Assembly (NCBI GenBank): GCA_028456385.1
Contig: JALNQF010000317.1
Span: forward strand, 1-48,244
Length of the DNA: 48,244 nucleotides
Source: Ophiosphaerella korrae
Lineage: Eukaryota > Ascomycota > Dothideomycetes > Pleosporales > Phaeosphaeriaceae
Direction of reading: 5' to 3'
Positions 9,674-23,400 of the stretch are shown in pieces. A program made the translations under genes and the position numbers. How positions within the stretch are numbered: the stretch's first letter is position 1; each line of letters opens with the position of its first letter. Under the pieces are notes generated by a model. The model was not told the origin of the DNA. It worked only from the letters and a program-made list of their open reading frames with translations, and did no database searches.

Positions 9674-12600
9674 ATAGTAGAAAGTTTAACAAGTAAAGCC
9701 CCTAGGAGTAGCTATAAGTTAGATAGTACTATATAGGAAACAATTAAGGATTATATAAATAAACTAATTAATAACAAAAAGGATATAAAGATAGTAATCA
9801 AAGTACTAGAAACGTAGAATAAGGAACTACAAGACTATTTAAAATAGAATAAAGTATAAATTAAAGCTATTATTAAAAGCTAAAACTAGATAGAACTAAT
9901 TACGCAACGCCTAGAGATAAGTGCTACAAAGAAACTACTAAAGATACTTGTACTTAAGAAGTTTAATAGAATAAGGGAAAAACTAAGACCTTTTATTATA
10001 TTAGTATAACTCTAGATAGATATACAAGTACTACACTTTAATATAGAAGAAAAAAAAGTAATATATATTAGATTACACCTCAAAGAAGACGTAATAAGAT
10101 AGTATAAGCCTTATTAGATAAATTATACAATACACTCTCTAATAATATAAAAAGACAAAACTAGAACTATTTTTAGAAGTTACAAATACTTTACTAAACA
10201 AATAAGAGTAGTATTTAAGGATATAGATATTACCTAATAAGCCGAAGAGCAACTAGAGAAGCTTATACAGAATTAGAGTATTCTAAAGTATATATTATAG
10301 TTTAAACAACTATTACAAAATATAGAATAGAACAAGTTAGCTTTAATATTATAATTTAAACAAGGACTTAACTCTAAAATCTAATACAAGATAATACACA
10401 TAGAGAAACTACGAACACTAGAAGCCCTAAAGCAACAAGTAATACAAATTAACAATAATCTTTAAGAATAGAAGAAGAATAAATATAGAGGTTATACCTA
10501 GAACTATAATAAGAGAGACCTTATAGTCCTTAACGCTAACAAAGATAGAAAGAAGAAAAAGAACAAAGACTTTACGTGCTTTAATTGTAGCAAACTAGGC
10601 TATTATATAAGGAATTATAGATCTAAGTTAAAGAAGGATATAGTATATTATAAATATAGAAAACTAAGACACTTTGTAAAAGACTATAAGAATAAAGACC
10701 TAAAAAAAGAAACTTAGTTAAAAACAACTAAGAAGAAGAAAGAAGTACTACAAGTATAGGCTAAACCTTAGGAGAAAGTAGCTAGGAGTAAAGAAGTATA
10801 ATATATAATACTCTATTAAACCTTTTATTATAATAACAACTACTATATATATCTTTCTAGTAAATAAAGAGTAGTATAGTTCCTATAGAAGTATAAATAT
10901 AGAGTAGTAGTAATAAAAGAAGATAGAATAAAAGCTTAGCTAAAAGATACAGCCTAAGTAATAGACCTACTAATAGAAGATTTAAAAAGAGGAGAGCCCC
11001 TAGTACTATTAATCTAGGCTAATAGACTAGTACTAGATAAAGAGACTACTATAGCTCCCTCTAAAAGACTACAAAAAAGTAAGAGATAAGTTAGTATAAA
11101 AGATATAGAAAATACCTAGCTAATAATATATAGTTATAATAGCTGTACTATAATAGATATAGAGGAATAAGATAAAGAATAGAAGTTTATTTAGAAATAC
11201 TTACTAGTTATAAGTATAGAGGAAGCGTACAAAAACTAGAAAGAACGCAATCCTAAAGAAATAAAGTTTATACTATTTTAAGAATAGATAAAGTAATATA
11301 TAGTTATAGTAAGAAGAATACCTATATAAAAAGAATAGTAATACCTTGTAAAAGAGACGCGATAGATTAACAAAGCCTATACACTAAGAGTACTAGTAGT
11401 GTACTATATCTTAATAATAGATATACCTAGTAGAAGTAAATACTAGGAAGGGGATAACAAAATAATAGACTTAAAACATCTAGTACACTTTAAAGCATTA
11501 TAGATATTATACCTAGACAAGAATTATATTATATATAGAAACCCTAAAGTAAACAACAATATATAGCCTATAAAGAGAAGAGGCTATAACTACACAAGAG
11601 TAATTATAGTAGAAGATATCTAAGGATAGGAAATAATCCTAGAAGATAGATATATAGTAGTAAGACCTAGCCTAAAATTATCTAAGAAATGCGTCTAAGG
11701 AGGACTATAGTACAAGTGTATATACAACGAATACCTAAAACACAAAGAATATAAGCTTAAAGTAGGCCTATAGCCTAAGAAAGATAGATAGTTCGCAAAA
11801 ATACCTAAGCAAGAATAGCTAGAAGGCGTAGGAGGCCTATATATTATAAAAATAGGTACTTACTAGAAAAGAAAAGTACAATTAATAATTAATAGTAGAG
11901 CTACAAGAAACTTTATATTAAAGAAGTTTGTAGAAATATAAGGAATAAGGTATATAACAAAGAAATATCCTCGACAATTAAGTATAATTAAAGGAAAACT
12001 ATTCCAAGAACCTATTAGATTTAAAATAGTTCTCTCTACGTTAAAACTAGAAGGAATAACAATTAAAAATATAGTTATAGATATAACGACAATTAATAAC
12101 AAATAAGATATAATACTAAGAATACTATAGTTATAAATAACTAACCTATAGATTAATTAGAGAATAGGAAAAATTAACTACTATAGAATAGATACGTTAA
12201 AAGCTAATATAAGCACTTGTAAAGGAGAATTCCTAGAAAAATACAAGAAATAGGAAAAGTAGCTTATAGAACTAGAAGATTACCTTCTAAAATACTAACT
12301 ATAGGATTTAGTAATAGAACTAGAAGAAGAAAAGAACGTAGAATAAAGCCTAGTCTACTAAAAAATAGAAGAAGAATCTAAGATTAAACGATTATTTATA
12401 CAAAATGCAATAAAGAAAGGATAGATAAGAGAATCTAAATCCTTAGTAGTATATAGATTAATATTTATAGACAAAAAAGAGATAAGTAATAAAAGACCCT
12501 ACGTAGATTTTAGAAAAACTAACGTAATTACAAACAAGAACTAATACCTACTACTACAAATAGATAAAATATAAGATAGGCTATAAAGAGTAAAGATCTT

Positions 12601-15118
12601 TACAAAACTAGATATATAAAATGTATACTATTAGATTAGAATTAAGAAAAGAGATAAGTAGAAAATAGCGTTTAGAATATAATATAGACTATACAAATAC
12701 TTAGTTATACTATTTAGTTTAACAAACGCACTAGTAGTATTCTAGGAGAGAATTAATATAGTACTAAGAGAATACTTAGATATATTTATATTTGCGTACT
12801 TAGACGACATCCTTATATTCTTAGAAATAAAGGAAGAACACGTGCAATATATATATAAAGTACTAAAGAAACTAGTAGAAGCTAAAATATTTCTTAAGAT
12901 AAGAAAATGCGAGTTCTATACAAAAGAAATAGATTTCCTTAGATTTATTATTAAACTAGGAAAAATCAAGATTAACTTAGAAAAGATTAACTTAATTAAT
13001 AAATAGCTAACACTAAAGAACCTAAAAGAGGTACAATAATTTTATAGGCTAGCTAACTTTTATAGAAAGTTAATAGTAAGATACTCTAAAGATATAAAGC
13101 TAATTATAAGACTTATAAAAAAAGATATACTATTTAAATAGATAAAAGAATGCGATAAGGTATTTAAGAGAATAAAAAAGAAGTTTATAGAAAACCTAGT
13201 TATTAGAATATATAACCTAGAACTACTAGTAATAGTAAAAATAGATGTATTGAACTTAGTCTATAGAATAGCACTAATACAAGAAGACCTAGAGACTAAA
13301 AAGGAACACTTAGTTAAATACTTCTTTAAGAAGATAAAAATAGTAGAACTTAATTACCTAATCTATAATAAAGAAATACTAGTAATCTACAAAGTATTTA
13401 AATAATAGAGAGTATACCTATAAGGAGTAAAGTACTAAATAAAGGTTTATATAGACTACAAGAATCTTATAAGATTTATAATAAATAAAGAGCTATTATA
13501 ACGCTATATAAGATAGTAGGAGTTTCTATTAATATTTAATATAGAAATAATATATATAAAAGAGAAGGACAACTAATTTATAAACGCTCTAAGTAGAAGA
13601 CTAGACTTATAAAAAGAAGTAAGCGCTACTAGTATAGTTCTAGTTAAGAACAAGGAAGGATATTTAGTCCTAAACATACTTAAGATAGCTACAACACTTA
13701 AGAGAATAAGTAGTAAGCTAGACAAATAGATTTAGAAAATAATACAAGAAGTATTTAAAGAAATAGAGAAACTTAAAATCTAAGATAGATTTATACAAGT
13801 ATATAGAAGAACATATATTCTAGGAAAAATTTAAAGGGAATTTATACGACAATTCTATAAATTACTAGTATATAGTTACTAAGGTATCGAGAAAATATTA
13901 GATAGACTACTACAAGATTACTATATTCTAAAAGTAAGATAACTAGTAATAGAAGTACTATAAGACTATATAGAATATTAAAAGAATAAAAATAATAGAT
14001 ATATACTATATAGAATGCTACAACTAGTAGAAGTACTAAAATAACTATAGGGAGTTATTACAATAGACTTTATTACGAAGTTACCTAAGTCTAAAGATCT
14101 AATATTAGGAATTAAATATAATAGAATCTTAATAATAGTAGATAAACTTATAAAGTATATATACTTTAGACTATATAAAGAAAAAAGCGGGATAGAGGTT
14201 GCTATACACTAGGTTCTAAGAACTATAATTAGTTAATATAGACTACTAGATAAGATTATTATAGATAGAAATATACGATTTATATTAAAACTATAGAGAA
14301 CAATAACAGCGTAATTAAGAATACAATACGTAATATCTATAGTATATTATCTACAAATAAATAGATAGTTAGAACGAATAAATTAGACAGTAGAATAATA
14401 CCTAAGATACTACCTTAACTACAACTAGAATAATTAGGTACAGCTACTACCTATAGTATAATTAGTATACAACAGCGCAAAGAATATAGTAATAAGAGTA
14501 TTACTCTTCTTTGTAAACTATAGATTTAAGCCTAATATATATTAGATACTATAAAATTAAATATCTTAGTCTCTAAGAGGAGAAAACTTTACTAATAGAC
14601 TTAAAGATATATATAACTAATTAAGATAGAATATAGAATTCCTATATAATTAAATAGCAAAGTACTACAACAAAAAGTATAAAGAAGGACCTTAATTTAG
14701 AGAGAGAGAAAAAGTATAGTTAGTACAAAAAAATATTAAAAGTAAGAGACTAAGTTTAAAATTAGACTACGTTAAGATAAAACTATATAAAATTAAGAAA
14801 GAAGTTATACTAGTTATATTTAAATTAAAGCTACTAAACAAAATAAAGATACACCTAACCTTCTACGTAGTACTACTCGAGATAGTACTACAAAACGTAA
14901 AACTACTAGTATACAAAGTAGATACGTATAGAGAATAAGAAGAATAGGAAGTTAAAGAAATTCTAGTATACTAGTTCTATAATAGTAGGAACTACTATAT
15001 AGTAAAATAGATAAGTATAGATAAAAAAAGATAACTATAAGAAGAAATATAAGAACTAGAAGATAATCTTAACTACTCTAAGAAACTAAAGGACTTCTAA
15101 AATTAAAACCTTCTAGAG
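9674..15118 (+). pseudogene. Element B gag-pol polyprotein (one frame, RIP-inactivated)
   Basis: A single frame of roughly 1,800 codons runs from a possible start (ATA 9674, likely former ATG) to beyond the chromodomain. Knuckle 1 is at 10577-10618 (C-F-N-C kept, His and last Cys now Tyr) and knuckle 2 at 10649-10687. Protease has N-S-R at 11891-11899 for D-S-G. RT spans about 12390-12960 with intact Y-L-D-D at 12797-12808. RNase H spans about 13230-13600. Integrase spans about 13790-14700, with Asp 14066-14068, Asp 14264-14266 and Glu 14372-14374. This spacing is exactly DD35E. The chromodomain spans about 14930-15090. Every landmark is in the same frame, so breakage is only by stops (TAA/TAG for CAA/CAG/TGG) and missense. 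The true stop codon cannot be told from RIP stops. Confidence 0.9.
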
Positions 15119-15680
15119 CGCCTTATAGTAAATCGAGAAAACTAACAATACTACTACTAAATAGAGAGGCGTTAAGAACGCCTAATACGATAGGAGCTAG
15201 AGCAGCCTAAACCGCATCTTTAAGGTCTATCTTAGCCTCTAAGGCACAAGACTATTTAGACAATTTAGCGTTATTATAAGCCTTTATCTTACAAAGACGC
15301 TTAATACGAGAATAAAGATCTACTAGCTTATAAAAAGTTAGCTTACACTTAGCCTTAGCTACTACGAGCTATAATAATAGTATCTCTTAAGTCTAGTTAA
15401 CAGCTTACTCTATATAACTTAGTAAGAAGAGACTATATAGAAATTAAACACTTATATTCTATAAGAGAAACGCTAGATAGAGTACACTTATATTAAATAT
15501 TAGCTAGAATACACTTGTTATAGTATTTGCTATCCTTTAAAAATACAAAGTACGTAAGTTTTAGCTAAGTACAATAAGAGTAAGGAAACATTTTAACTCT
15601 ATTACGAGTAATACAAGTAATAAGAAGAAGTTTGTTGTAATTAGAACGTAAAGATATAGAGAATAATAAAGAACTAAAGA
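15105..15680 (-). pseudogene. Antisense ORF of element B (degraded)
   Basis: This is minus-strand coding potential downstream of pol, read from about 15680 leftwards. A Cys-containing module (a Thr-Cys-Ile-Thr segment, K-M-F-P-Y, S-K-Y-Y-N-K-C) is followed by a Lys/Leu-rich helical module. The latter includes R-L-C-K-I-K-A-Y-N-N-A-K-L-S-K and L-E-A-K, near-identical to copies D, E and I. It overlaps the 3' end of pol. Stops are TAA/TAG where Gln or Trp would fit. Conservation of both modules in five copies at the same position argues for a real element-encoded protein. Its function is unknown. Confidence 0.6.
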
Positions 15681-15739
15681 TAAATAAAGAAACTAGACTA
15701 ATAACTTTAGGCCTAAGGTAGAGAAATAAGAACCTACCT

Positions 15740-15753
15740 AAAGAGGGGAATAG
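15740..15753 (+). other. Polypurine tract of element B
   Basis: AAAGAGGGGAATAG sits immediately upstream of the 3' LTR start at 15754, the position where plus-strand DNA synthesis is primed in LTR retrotransposons. The complementary block is in the matching place in element E (26042-26055). Related, more mutated tracts flank the A, D and I 3' LTRs. Confidence 0.8.
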
Positions 15754-16196
15754 TATTATAGTAGTAACAAGGGAAAGCTAATTTAAACTAATTAGCCTTA
15801 CTATAGATAATAACAACATATATAACCTATAAGGCAACAAACTTAACTAAGAAGCTAACTACAATAGGGACACGTAATAAATTTACAATTTATAATCTTA
15901 GTAAATACAAAGTACAAATTCGTACACGTAATAAATTCGCGATTTACAATCTTAGTAAACACGAAGTACAAAGCTAGCTAAGAAGTATAGGTATATAGTT
16001 AGTAGTAATATATATTATTAAGATAGTATTAGTAATTCAATCCTTTAACTACAGAACGCTAATACGAGACAGTTACAAAATATCTTCTATTATTTATAGT
16101 TATTATAGATTACCCCTAAGCTTTTACTATTACCTCGTAATCTACTAACCCCCTATAAGACAAGCACCTATAGTTAACAATAAAAGGCCTATTACA
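15754..16196 (+). repeat. Element B 3' LTR
   Basis: This LTR is 443 bp, the same length as the 5' LTR. It begins TATTATAGTAGTAACA (TG changed to TA) and ends ...CCTATTACA, followed at once by the target duplication CTATA at 16197-16201. Differences from the 5' LTR are all C/T or G/A and include CpG as well as CpA sites in the U3 repeat module. Confidence 0.93.
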
Positions 16197-16201
16197 CTAT
16201 A

Positions 16202-19200
16202 GATACTTTAGGCTAGACAAGATATATATTAATAATATAAACCTAAGAAAATAAGAATACTATTACTATAAGAACCCTAAGAGAGTAGAAAGCTAAAAAT
16301 ACTATAAGTATAGTATAATAGGGCACCTAGTAAAGAATTACTAAGTAAAAAACAAGATTATATAATAAATTAATATACTTAAAAGGTAAGATAATAATAG
16401 AGAGGAAGAATAAGAAGTAATCTCTAGAAGAAGCTAAGAAAAGAGAGATTACAAGACTATAAACCTCTAGTAGTAAGATATAAGTAAAAGATATAACTAC
16501 TATAAAATTACTATAAAGCTAAGTAACTTTATAATAAATAATAAAGTAAAAGCTATAAATATACTACTAAGAGTATAAAGCTACGTAAAGAGGTATTAGC
16601 TAAAGTAAAAGTAAGCTAAAATAAATACTTTAAAATACCTTTAGCTATACTAGAGAAAGATAGAGTATAAGCGTAAAATAATACTATATCTAAGAAAGTA
16701 AGTATATATAGCCTAAGATAAGAATAAAAAAGAAAACTAAGAGCTTAAGACTTCTAAATATAAAATAGTACTTAGAATACTAAAGCTAAAGTAAAAGAAT
16801 ACTAAAGTATAAGATAAATTTATAAAAGAAATCTAAAAACTAGTAAGTAGCTACTACTTAGTAAAAGAATAGTAAGATAAAGAACGCTAGATATATAAAG
16901 TAAAGTAAACCTAGTAATATAAATTATTATATACTAATAATAATTAGGCACTAATTATTATAGATCTAGTATTAATATAAGAACTATAATACTAGCTATA
17001 CTTATATAACCTAAACTATTTACTACTATTATAAATAAGATATTACTATAATAACTACTTTACCTACTATTCTAATAAGATAAGATCTAGATATTTCTCT
17101 TATAAGAGATCTAGATATAAATAGAACTAAGAAGAGTATATAAATATAAGATATAAATAATACTTATAAGATAAGTAAGAAGCTAAGTACTTTCTAGGTA
17201 TAACTAAAGAAGATATAAATACAAGTAAGATACTTATAAATAACTAATATATTAATCTAATCTAGTAAACCTATACGCTAGAGAAGTATAAATAATATAA
17301 AGAGATTAAGATACTCTAAGGATTTTAGTAAAAGATAAATAAAGATTATAAAATTAAGTCTTTTTTAAGTAAATAGCTAATACTAAATATATATCTAGAA
17401 GCTATAACGCTATTAACGCTAAAAGACTTATTAAACTCTTAGTAAAGATAAGAAGAGAAAGAATAAAAGTATTAGTAGATTTAAAGTTATTTATAAACCT
17501 AATTATACCTAAAGTAGTAGAATAAGTAGACTCTAACTATAAGTAAAGAAGATACTATATCTAATCTATATTACAAATAGATAACTAATACTAGGAAACC
17601 TAATAGTTAGTAATAAAGTAACTATAGAGATTATTATTTAAGGATATAGTATAAGAATTACTTTAAATATATTAGTTTTAGCTAATAAAAATATTATACT
17701 AAAACTCTTATAGCTATAAGAGTTTAATCCTAGAGTTAATTAGAAAAACTAGACCTTCTTATTTAATAATTATAAAGACGTATATAGATCTAAGCTTATA
17801 TATTAGTAGTATTTAATAGTAGATAAAAAGGTACTATATAAGATAGTAGCTTTAATAGTAACTTATTAAGAGAGAATAAGTACTTCTATAAGTACTAGTA
17901 AGGCGCTAAGCTAAGAAGTAAGAGTAGAAGAGTATTATATAGTAGCTTTACTCTACTACGCTAAATAAACTTAAAAAAGTAACCTAGTATTTAATAACGT
18001 TAAATATAGGAGTAGAATAGTATATATTACTTAAGGGCCCTCGCCTTTACTTACGCTTTACGTAGCTATAGCCTACTATAGCCTATAGCGTAACAAAGAG
18101 TAACGCGTAACTTCTAAAATCTTAGAATAATATAAGAAGTTTAGCTACTTATTTATAGAAGAGATAGATATACTAGTATTACTTAAGTACTAACTTTAAG
18201 ACTATATAATTAAGTTATAAGAAGAAAAAGAGCTACTTTTTAGACCTATTTACTAATTAATAGAGAGTAAATTAGTAATACTCTAAGAAAGACTAAATAG
18301 AGACCTAAAGAAAGGATATATACAAGAATCCTTATTATTAGTAAGATTTCTAATTCTTTTTATACTAAAGAAGAAAAGACTACTAAAGATATATATAGAC
18401 TACTAAAAACTAAATAATATTATAGTAAAAGACTAATACTTACTACTAAATATAGATAAACTCTAAGATAAGCTAAGCTAAGCTAAGATTTTTATAAAGC
18501 TAGACCTAAAAGATAGATACTACTTAATATAAATTAAGGTAAGTAAAGAGTAAAAAATAGTATTCTAAATATACTATAGATATTATAAGTATATAGTAAT
18601 ACCTTTTAGACTAATAAATATACTAGTAACGTTCTAAAGACTAATTAATAATATATTATAAGAATACTTAGATAAGTTTATTATAGTATACCTAGATAAT
18701 ATACTAATATATTCTAAAGAAGAAGGTAAGTATATAGAGTAAGTAATAATAGTACTATAGTACTTAGACTAATATAACTTATAACTAAAGCTAGAGAAGT
18801 ATAAATAGTATAAGATAGAAGTAGAGTTTCTAAGATATATAATAAGTATTAATAAAGTTAAGATAAGCTAAAAAAAAGATTAAAGTAGTAGAAGAATAGA
18901 AAGAACCTAAGATAGTTAAAGATATATAATTATTCCTAAGATTTATTAACTTTAACTAATACTTTATAAAAGAATTTTCTAAAAAGGTACTACTACTTAT
19001 AAAGCTTATAAAGAAAAATATAATATAAGAATAAAGAGTAGAGTAGAAATAAGCTTATAAGGAACTTAAGTAAGCTTATATTATACTACTAGTTCTAAAG
19101 TAATTTTATAGTAATAAGACCTTAGTTATTAAAACTAATATATTTAACTTAGCTTATAGAGTAATAGTACTATAAGAGTATAAAAAGAAATAGTATCTAA

Positions 19201-19341
19201 TTATATACTATTTAAAAAAGTTTATAAAATAAGAAGAAAGATATAATATATATAATAAAGAGCTACTTATAATAGTTAATATACTTAAATATTAGAGAGT
19301 ATATACTAAAAGTATAGTAGAAGTAATTATTAAAATAGATT
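16202..19341 (+). pseudogene. Element C gag end, protease, RT and start of RNase H
   Basis: A degraded CCHC knuckle is at 16300-16341 (K-Y-Y-K-Y-S-I-I-G-H-L-V-K-N-Y, with three Tyr for Cys and the His kept). The protease is probably at 17478 onwards: V-L-V-D-L-K-L, where D-L-K fits D-S-G after two RIP-type changes. RT spans about 18290-18880 with Y-L-D-N at 18689-18700, ending in L-I-Y-S-K. RNase H starts at about 19100 and is cut at 19346 by D. The three landmarks lie in three different frames (gag, protease, RT), so C has either separate gag/pol frames or indels, unlike B and E. The stretch 16400-17400 has no domain I can name; it looks like low-complexity gag-pol linker. Confidence 0.78.
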
Positions 19342-19346
19342 ATAAG

Positions 19347-19805
19347 TATTACTAGCTTACTAGGGTCAACTTCCTAATAGCCTAAAAGAGGTTAGTAGAT
19401 TACAAGGTAATAGTAAAAGCTTGTATTATAATCTATAATAACTATAAATAATAGAAGATATTTTATAACTATCTTGTATTAGCGTTCTATAGTTAAGAGA
19501 TTAAATTACTAATACTATCCTAATAATGCGCATTACTACTAACTATATAGTAATAATATCTTAGTAGCTTCGTTACTTTATATTTACTAAGATTATAAAT
19601 TTACAAATTTATTATATAATAGCTTTACAACTTTATATTTACTAAGATTGTAAATTTATAAATTTATTACGTATCTATATTATAATTAGCTTCCTAGTTA
19701 GACTTATTATCTTATAAGTTATTACCTTACTTATCTTATACTTTATTAGTAGCTAAGCGTAAACTAATTAGTTCTATCTTAGTTTCTCTTATTACTATTA
19801 TAACA
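19347..19805 (-). repeat. Element D 3' LTR
   Basis: This is a reverse-strand LTR from TATTACTAGC (ancestral TG) to TATAACA. The bases just inside (19806 onward, CTATTCTCTCTTCTA) are the complement of a polypurine tract. The tandem U3 module lies at about 19570-19670. Confidence 0.92.
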
Positions 19806-19929
19806 CTATTCTCTCTTCTATATAGCCTTTTATTTCTCTATACTAGTGCTAAGGTTATTAATCCTATATCTTTGTTAATCCTTAGTTCTTTATTACTCTT
19901 TATACTATCTTAGTCCTAGCGTAACAAAC

Positions 19930-20465
19930 TTCTCCTTATTACTTGTATTATTTGTAACAAAGTTAAGATATTCTTTTATTGTTATTATACTAAATTAGGT
20001 CTTACTTATCTTATATCTTTAAATAATAGTAAACACTATAATAAGTATATCCTTACTAATATTTAGTATAAGTATATTTCTTCTAAGGTTTTACTTATAG
20101 AGTGTAAGTGTTTAATTTCTATATAGTCTCCTTCTACTAAGTTATATAAGGCGAGCTATTAATAGAGCTTAAGTATAATTATTGTTATAGCTTACTATAG
20201 CTAAAGCTAAGCGTAAGTTAACTCTTTATAAGCTAGTAGAGCTTTATTCTTATATTAAGCGTCTTTGTAAGATAAAGGCTTATAATAACGCTAAGTTATC
20301 TAAATAGTCTTGTGCCTTAGAGGCTAAATTAGATTTAGACGATGTAGTAGAGGCTACTCTAGCTCCTATTACATTAGGCGTTCCTATTACCTCTCTATCT
20401 AGTAGTAGTATCGTTAGTTTTCTTAACTTACTATAAGGCGTTCTAGAGAGTTTTAACTTTAGAAC
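19930..20465 (+). pseudogene. Antisense ORF of element D
   Basis: This copy preserves the Cys pattern well. CX2C is at 19944-19955 (T-C-I-I-C-N-K-V-K), followed by F-Y-C-Y-Y-T, S-L-N-N-S-K-H-Y-N-K and E-C-K-C-L, ending in TAA at 20160-20162 with two internal TAGs. A second module begins at about 20200 in the +1-offset frame: K-A-K-R-K-L-T-L-Y-K-L-V-E-L-Y, then L-E-A-K-L-D-L-D-D-V-V-E-A, then a Ser-rich tail running into the complement of the chromodomain end. Lys/Leu spacing suggests a helix or coiled coil. It could be a Cys-rich nucleic-acid-binding or regulatory protein. That is inference from residue pattern only. Confidence 0.65.
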
Positions 20466-23400
20466 TCCTCTAGTTTCTTAAAGTAATTAAGGTTATCCTC
20501 TAGTTCTTATATTTCTTCCTATAGTTATCCTTTTTTATCTATACCTATCTATCTTACTAGATAGTAGTTCCTACTATTTTAGAACTAGTATACTAAGATT
20601 TCTTTAACTTCTTATTCTTTTTATTCTCTATACATATCTACTTTATATACTAGTAGTTCTACGTTTTGTAGTACTATCTTAAGTAGTACTATATAGAAAG
20701 TTAGGTATATCCTTATTTTATTTAGTAGTTTTAGTTTAAATATAACTAGCGTAACTTCTTTCTTAATTTTATATAGTCCTATCTTAACGTAGTCTAATTT
20801 TAAGCTTAGTCTCTTACTCTTAATATTTTTCTATACTAACTATACTTTTTCTCCCTTCTTAAATTAGAGTCTCTCTTTATATTTTTTATTATAGTACTTT
20901 ACTATTTAATTATATAGGAATTCTATATCTTATCTTAATTACTTATATATATCTTTAAGTCTATTAGTAAAGTTTTCTCTTTTTAAAGACTAAGATATTT
21001 CTAGTCTTAGTATTCTATATATACTAGGGTTAAATCTATAGTTTATAAAGAAAAGTAATACTTCTATTATCTTATTCTTTACGCTATTATATACTAACTA
21101 TACTATAGGTAGTAACTATACTTAATTGTTTTAGTTGTAGTTAAGGTAGTATCTTAGGTACTATTCTACTATTTAGTTTATTCTTTCTAATTATCTATCT
21201 ATTTGTAAGTAGTATATAGTAGATATTACGTATTTAATTCCTAATTATACTATTATTATTCTCTATAGTTTTAATATAAATTTTACGTCTCTATCTATAA
21301 TAATCTTATCTAGTAGTCTATACTAGCTAATTATAGTTCTTAGAACCTAGTATACTATAACTTCTATTCTACTTTTCTCTTTATATAGTCTAAAGTATAA
21401 GTACTTTATAAGTTTATCTACTATTATTAGGATTCTATTGTACTTAACTCCTAATATTAGGTCTTTTAACTTAGGTAGTTTTATAATAAAATCTATTATA
21501 ATAACTCTCTATAGTTATTCTAGTACTTCTACTAGTTATAACTTCTTATATAGTACGTATCTACTATACTTATTCCTCTAGTATTCTATATAATCTTGTA
21601 GTACTTCTATTACTAGTTATCTTACTCTTAAGATATAGTAATCTCTTAGTAGTCTATCTAGTATTTTATTAATTCTTTAATATCTATATACTAGTAGTTT
21701 ATAGAACTATTATATAAATTCTTTTTATATTTTTCCTAGAATATACGTTCTTCTATAGGCTTTTACAAGACTTTCTTTAATTTTAAGTTTTTTTATCTCT
21801 TTAGGAGCTTTTCTTATTTCTTCCTAAATCTATTTATCTAGCTTGCTACTCTTTCTTTTAAGTATTACAGCTATTTTAGGTATATTTAGGACTAAATATC
21901 CTTCTTTATTTTTAACTAGAACTATACTAGTAGCGCTTACTTCTTTCTATAAGTCTAGTCTTCTACTAAGAGTATCTATAAATTAGTTATCTTTCCCTTT
22001 TATATATATAATTTCTATATTAAATATTAATAGGAATTCCTACTATCTTATATATTATTATATTAGTTCTTTATTTAGTATAAATCCTATAAGATTCCTA
22101 TAGTCTATATAGACCTTTATTTAGTATTTTACTCCTTATAGGTATACTCTCTATTATTTAAATACTTTATAGATTACTAGTATCTCTTTGTTATAAATTA
22201 GATAGTTAAGCTCTACTAGCTTTATTTTCTTAGAGAAGTATTTAACTAAATACTCTTTCTTAGTCTTTAGGTCTTCTTGTATTAGTACTATTCTATAGAC
22301 TAAATTAGATACGTCTGTTTTTACTATTACTAGTAGGTCTAGGTTATATATTCTAATAACTAGGTTTTCTATAAACTTCTTTTTAATCTTCTTAAATACT
22401 TTATTATATTCCTTTATCTATTTAAATAGTGTATCCTTTTTTATAAGCCTTGTTATTAGTTCTATATCTTTAGACTATCTTACTATTAACTTTTTGTAAA
22501 AGTTAGCTAGGCTATAAAATTATTATACTTCCTTTAGGTTCTTTAGTATTAGCTATTTGTTAATCGATCTAATCTTTTCTAGATTAATCTTAATTTTTTC
22601 TAGTTTAATAATAAATCTAAGGAAGTCTATTTCTTTTATATAGAATTTATATTTTCTTATTTTAAAGAATAGTTTACTTTTTACTAGTTTTTCTAGTACT
22701 TTATATATATACTATACGTATTCTTCTTCTATTTCTAAGAATATAAAGATATTATCTAGGTATATAAATATAAATATATCTAAGTACTCTTTTAGTACTA
22801 TATTTATTCTTTCCTAGAAGGCTGCTAGTGCGTTTATTAAGCTAAAGGGTATAACTAGGTATTTATATAGTCTATATTGTATTCTAAATACTATTTTCTA
22901 TTTATTACCTTTTTTAATTCTAATCTAGTAGTAAGTGTTCTAGATATCTAGTTTTATAAAGATTCTTACTTTCTATAGTCTATTTTATATTACGTCTATT
23001 TGTAGTAAGAGATATTAGTTCTTATTTATAATTATATTAGTTTTTCTAAAGTCTACGTAAAGTCTTTTATTACTTATTTCCTTTTTATCTATAAATATAA
23101 GTCTATATACTACTAAAGACTTAGATTCTTATATCTATCTTTTCTTTATTACGTTTTTAATAAACGTTTATTTAATCTTAGATTCTTCTTCTATTTTTCT
23201 ATAAACTAGGCTCTATCTTATATCTTTATCTTCTTTTAGATCTATCGCTAAATCTTATAATTAATATTCTAGGAGGTAATCTTTAGGTTCTATAAGCTAT
23301 TTTTCTTATTTTTTATATTTTTCTAGGAATTCTCCTTTGTGTGTAGCTATATTAGCTTTTAATATTTTTTTCTTAGAGTAGCTAATTTTCTCTATTCTCT

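Larger units (their letters stand above)
9170..16196 (+). mobile_element. Ty3/Gypsy chromovirus copy B (full length, TSD CTATA)
   Basis: B is a 7,027-bp plus-strand element bounded by TG...CA LTRs of 443 bp each and by perfect 5-bp target duplications CTATA (9165-9169 and 16197-16201). It is inserted in the gag of element C. The internal region is 6,141 bp, exactly the length of that in element E. The two LTRs differ at about 44 sites by hand count, all transitions, which is the RIP pattern rather than ordinary drift. It is among the least damaged copies: RT YLDD and the three integrase DDE codons are intact, while the protease DSG is NSR and the zinc-knuckle residues are partly lost. Confidence 0.95.

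Noticed and set aside
11863..12102. 79-codon minus-strand open stretch with hydrophobic translation
   Set aside because: It is the complement of the element B protease region (N-S-R at 11891-11899). G-to-A mutation on the coding strand produces T-rich, hydrophobic antisense translations, so it is a shadow and not a membrane protein.
15119..15753. Host gene captured between pol and 3' LTR
   Set aside because: The same segment is in A, D, E and I at the same place, so it is a standing part of the element. Capture by an ancestor cannot be excluded, but there is no evidence for a recent host gene.
16400..17400. Independent gene in the weakly annotated stretch of element C
   Set aside because: Translations are low-complexity, with RIP stops in every frame and no motif. 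The position between knuckle and protease fits Gag-Pol linker of C.
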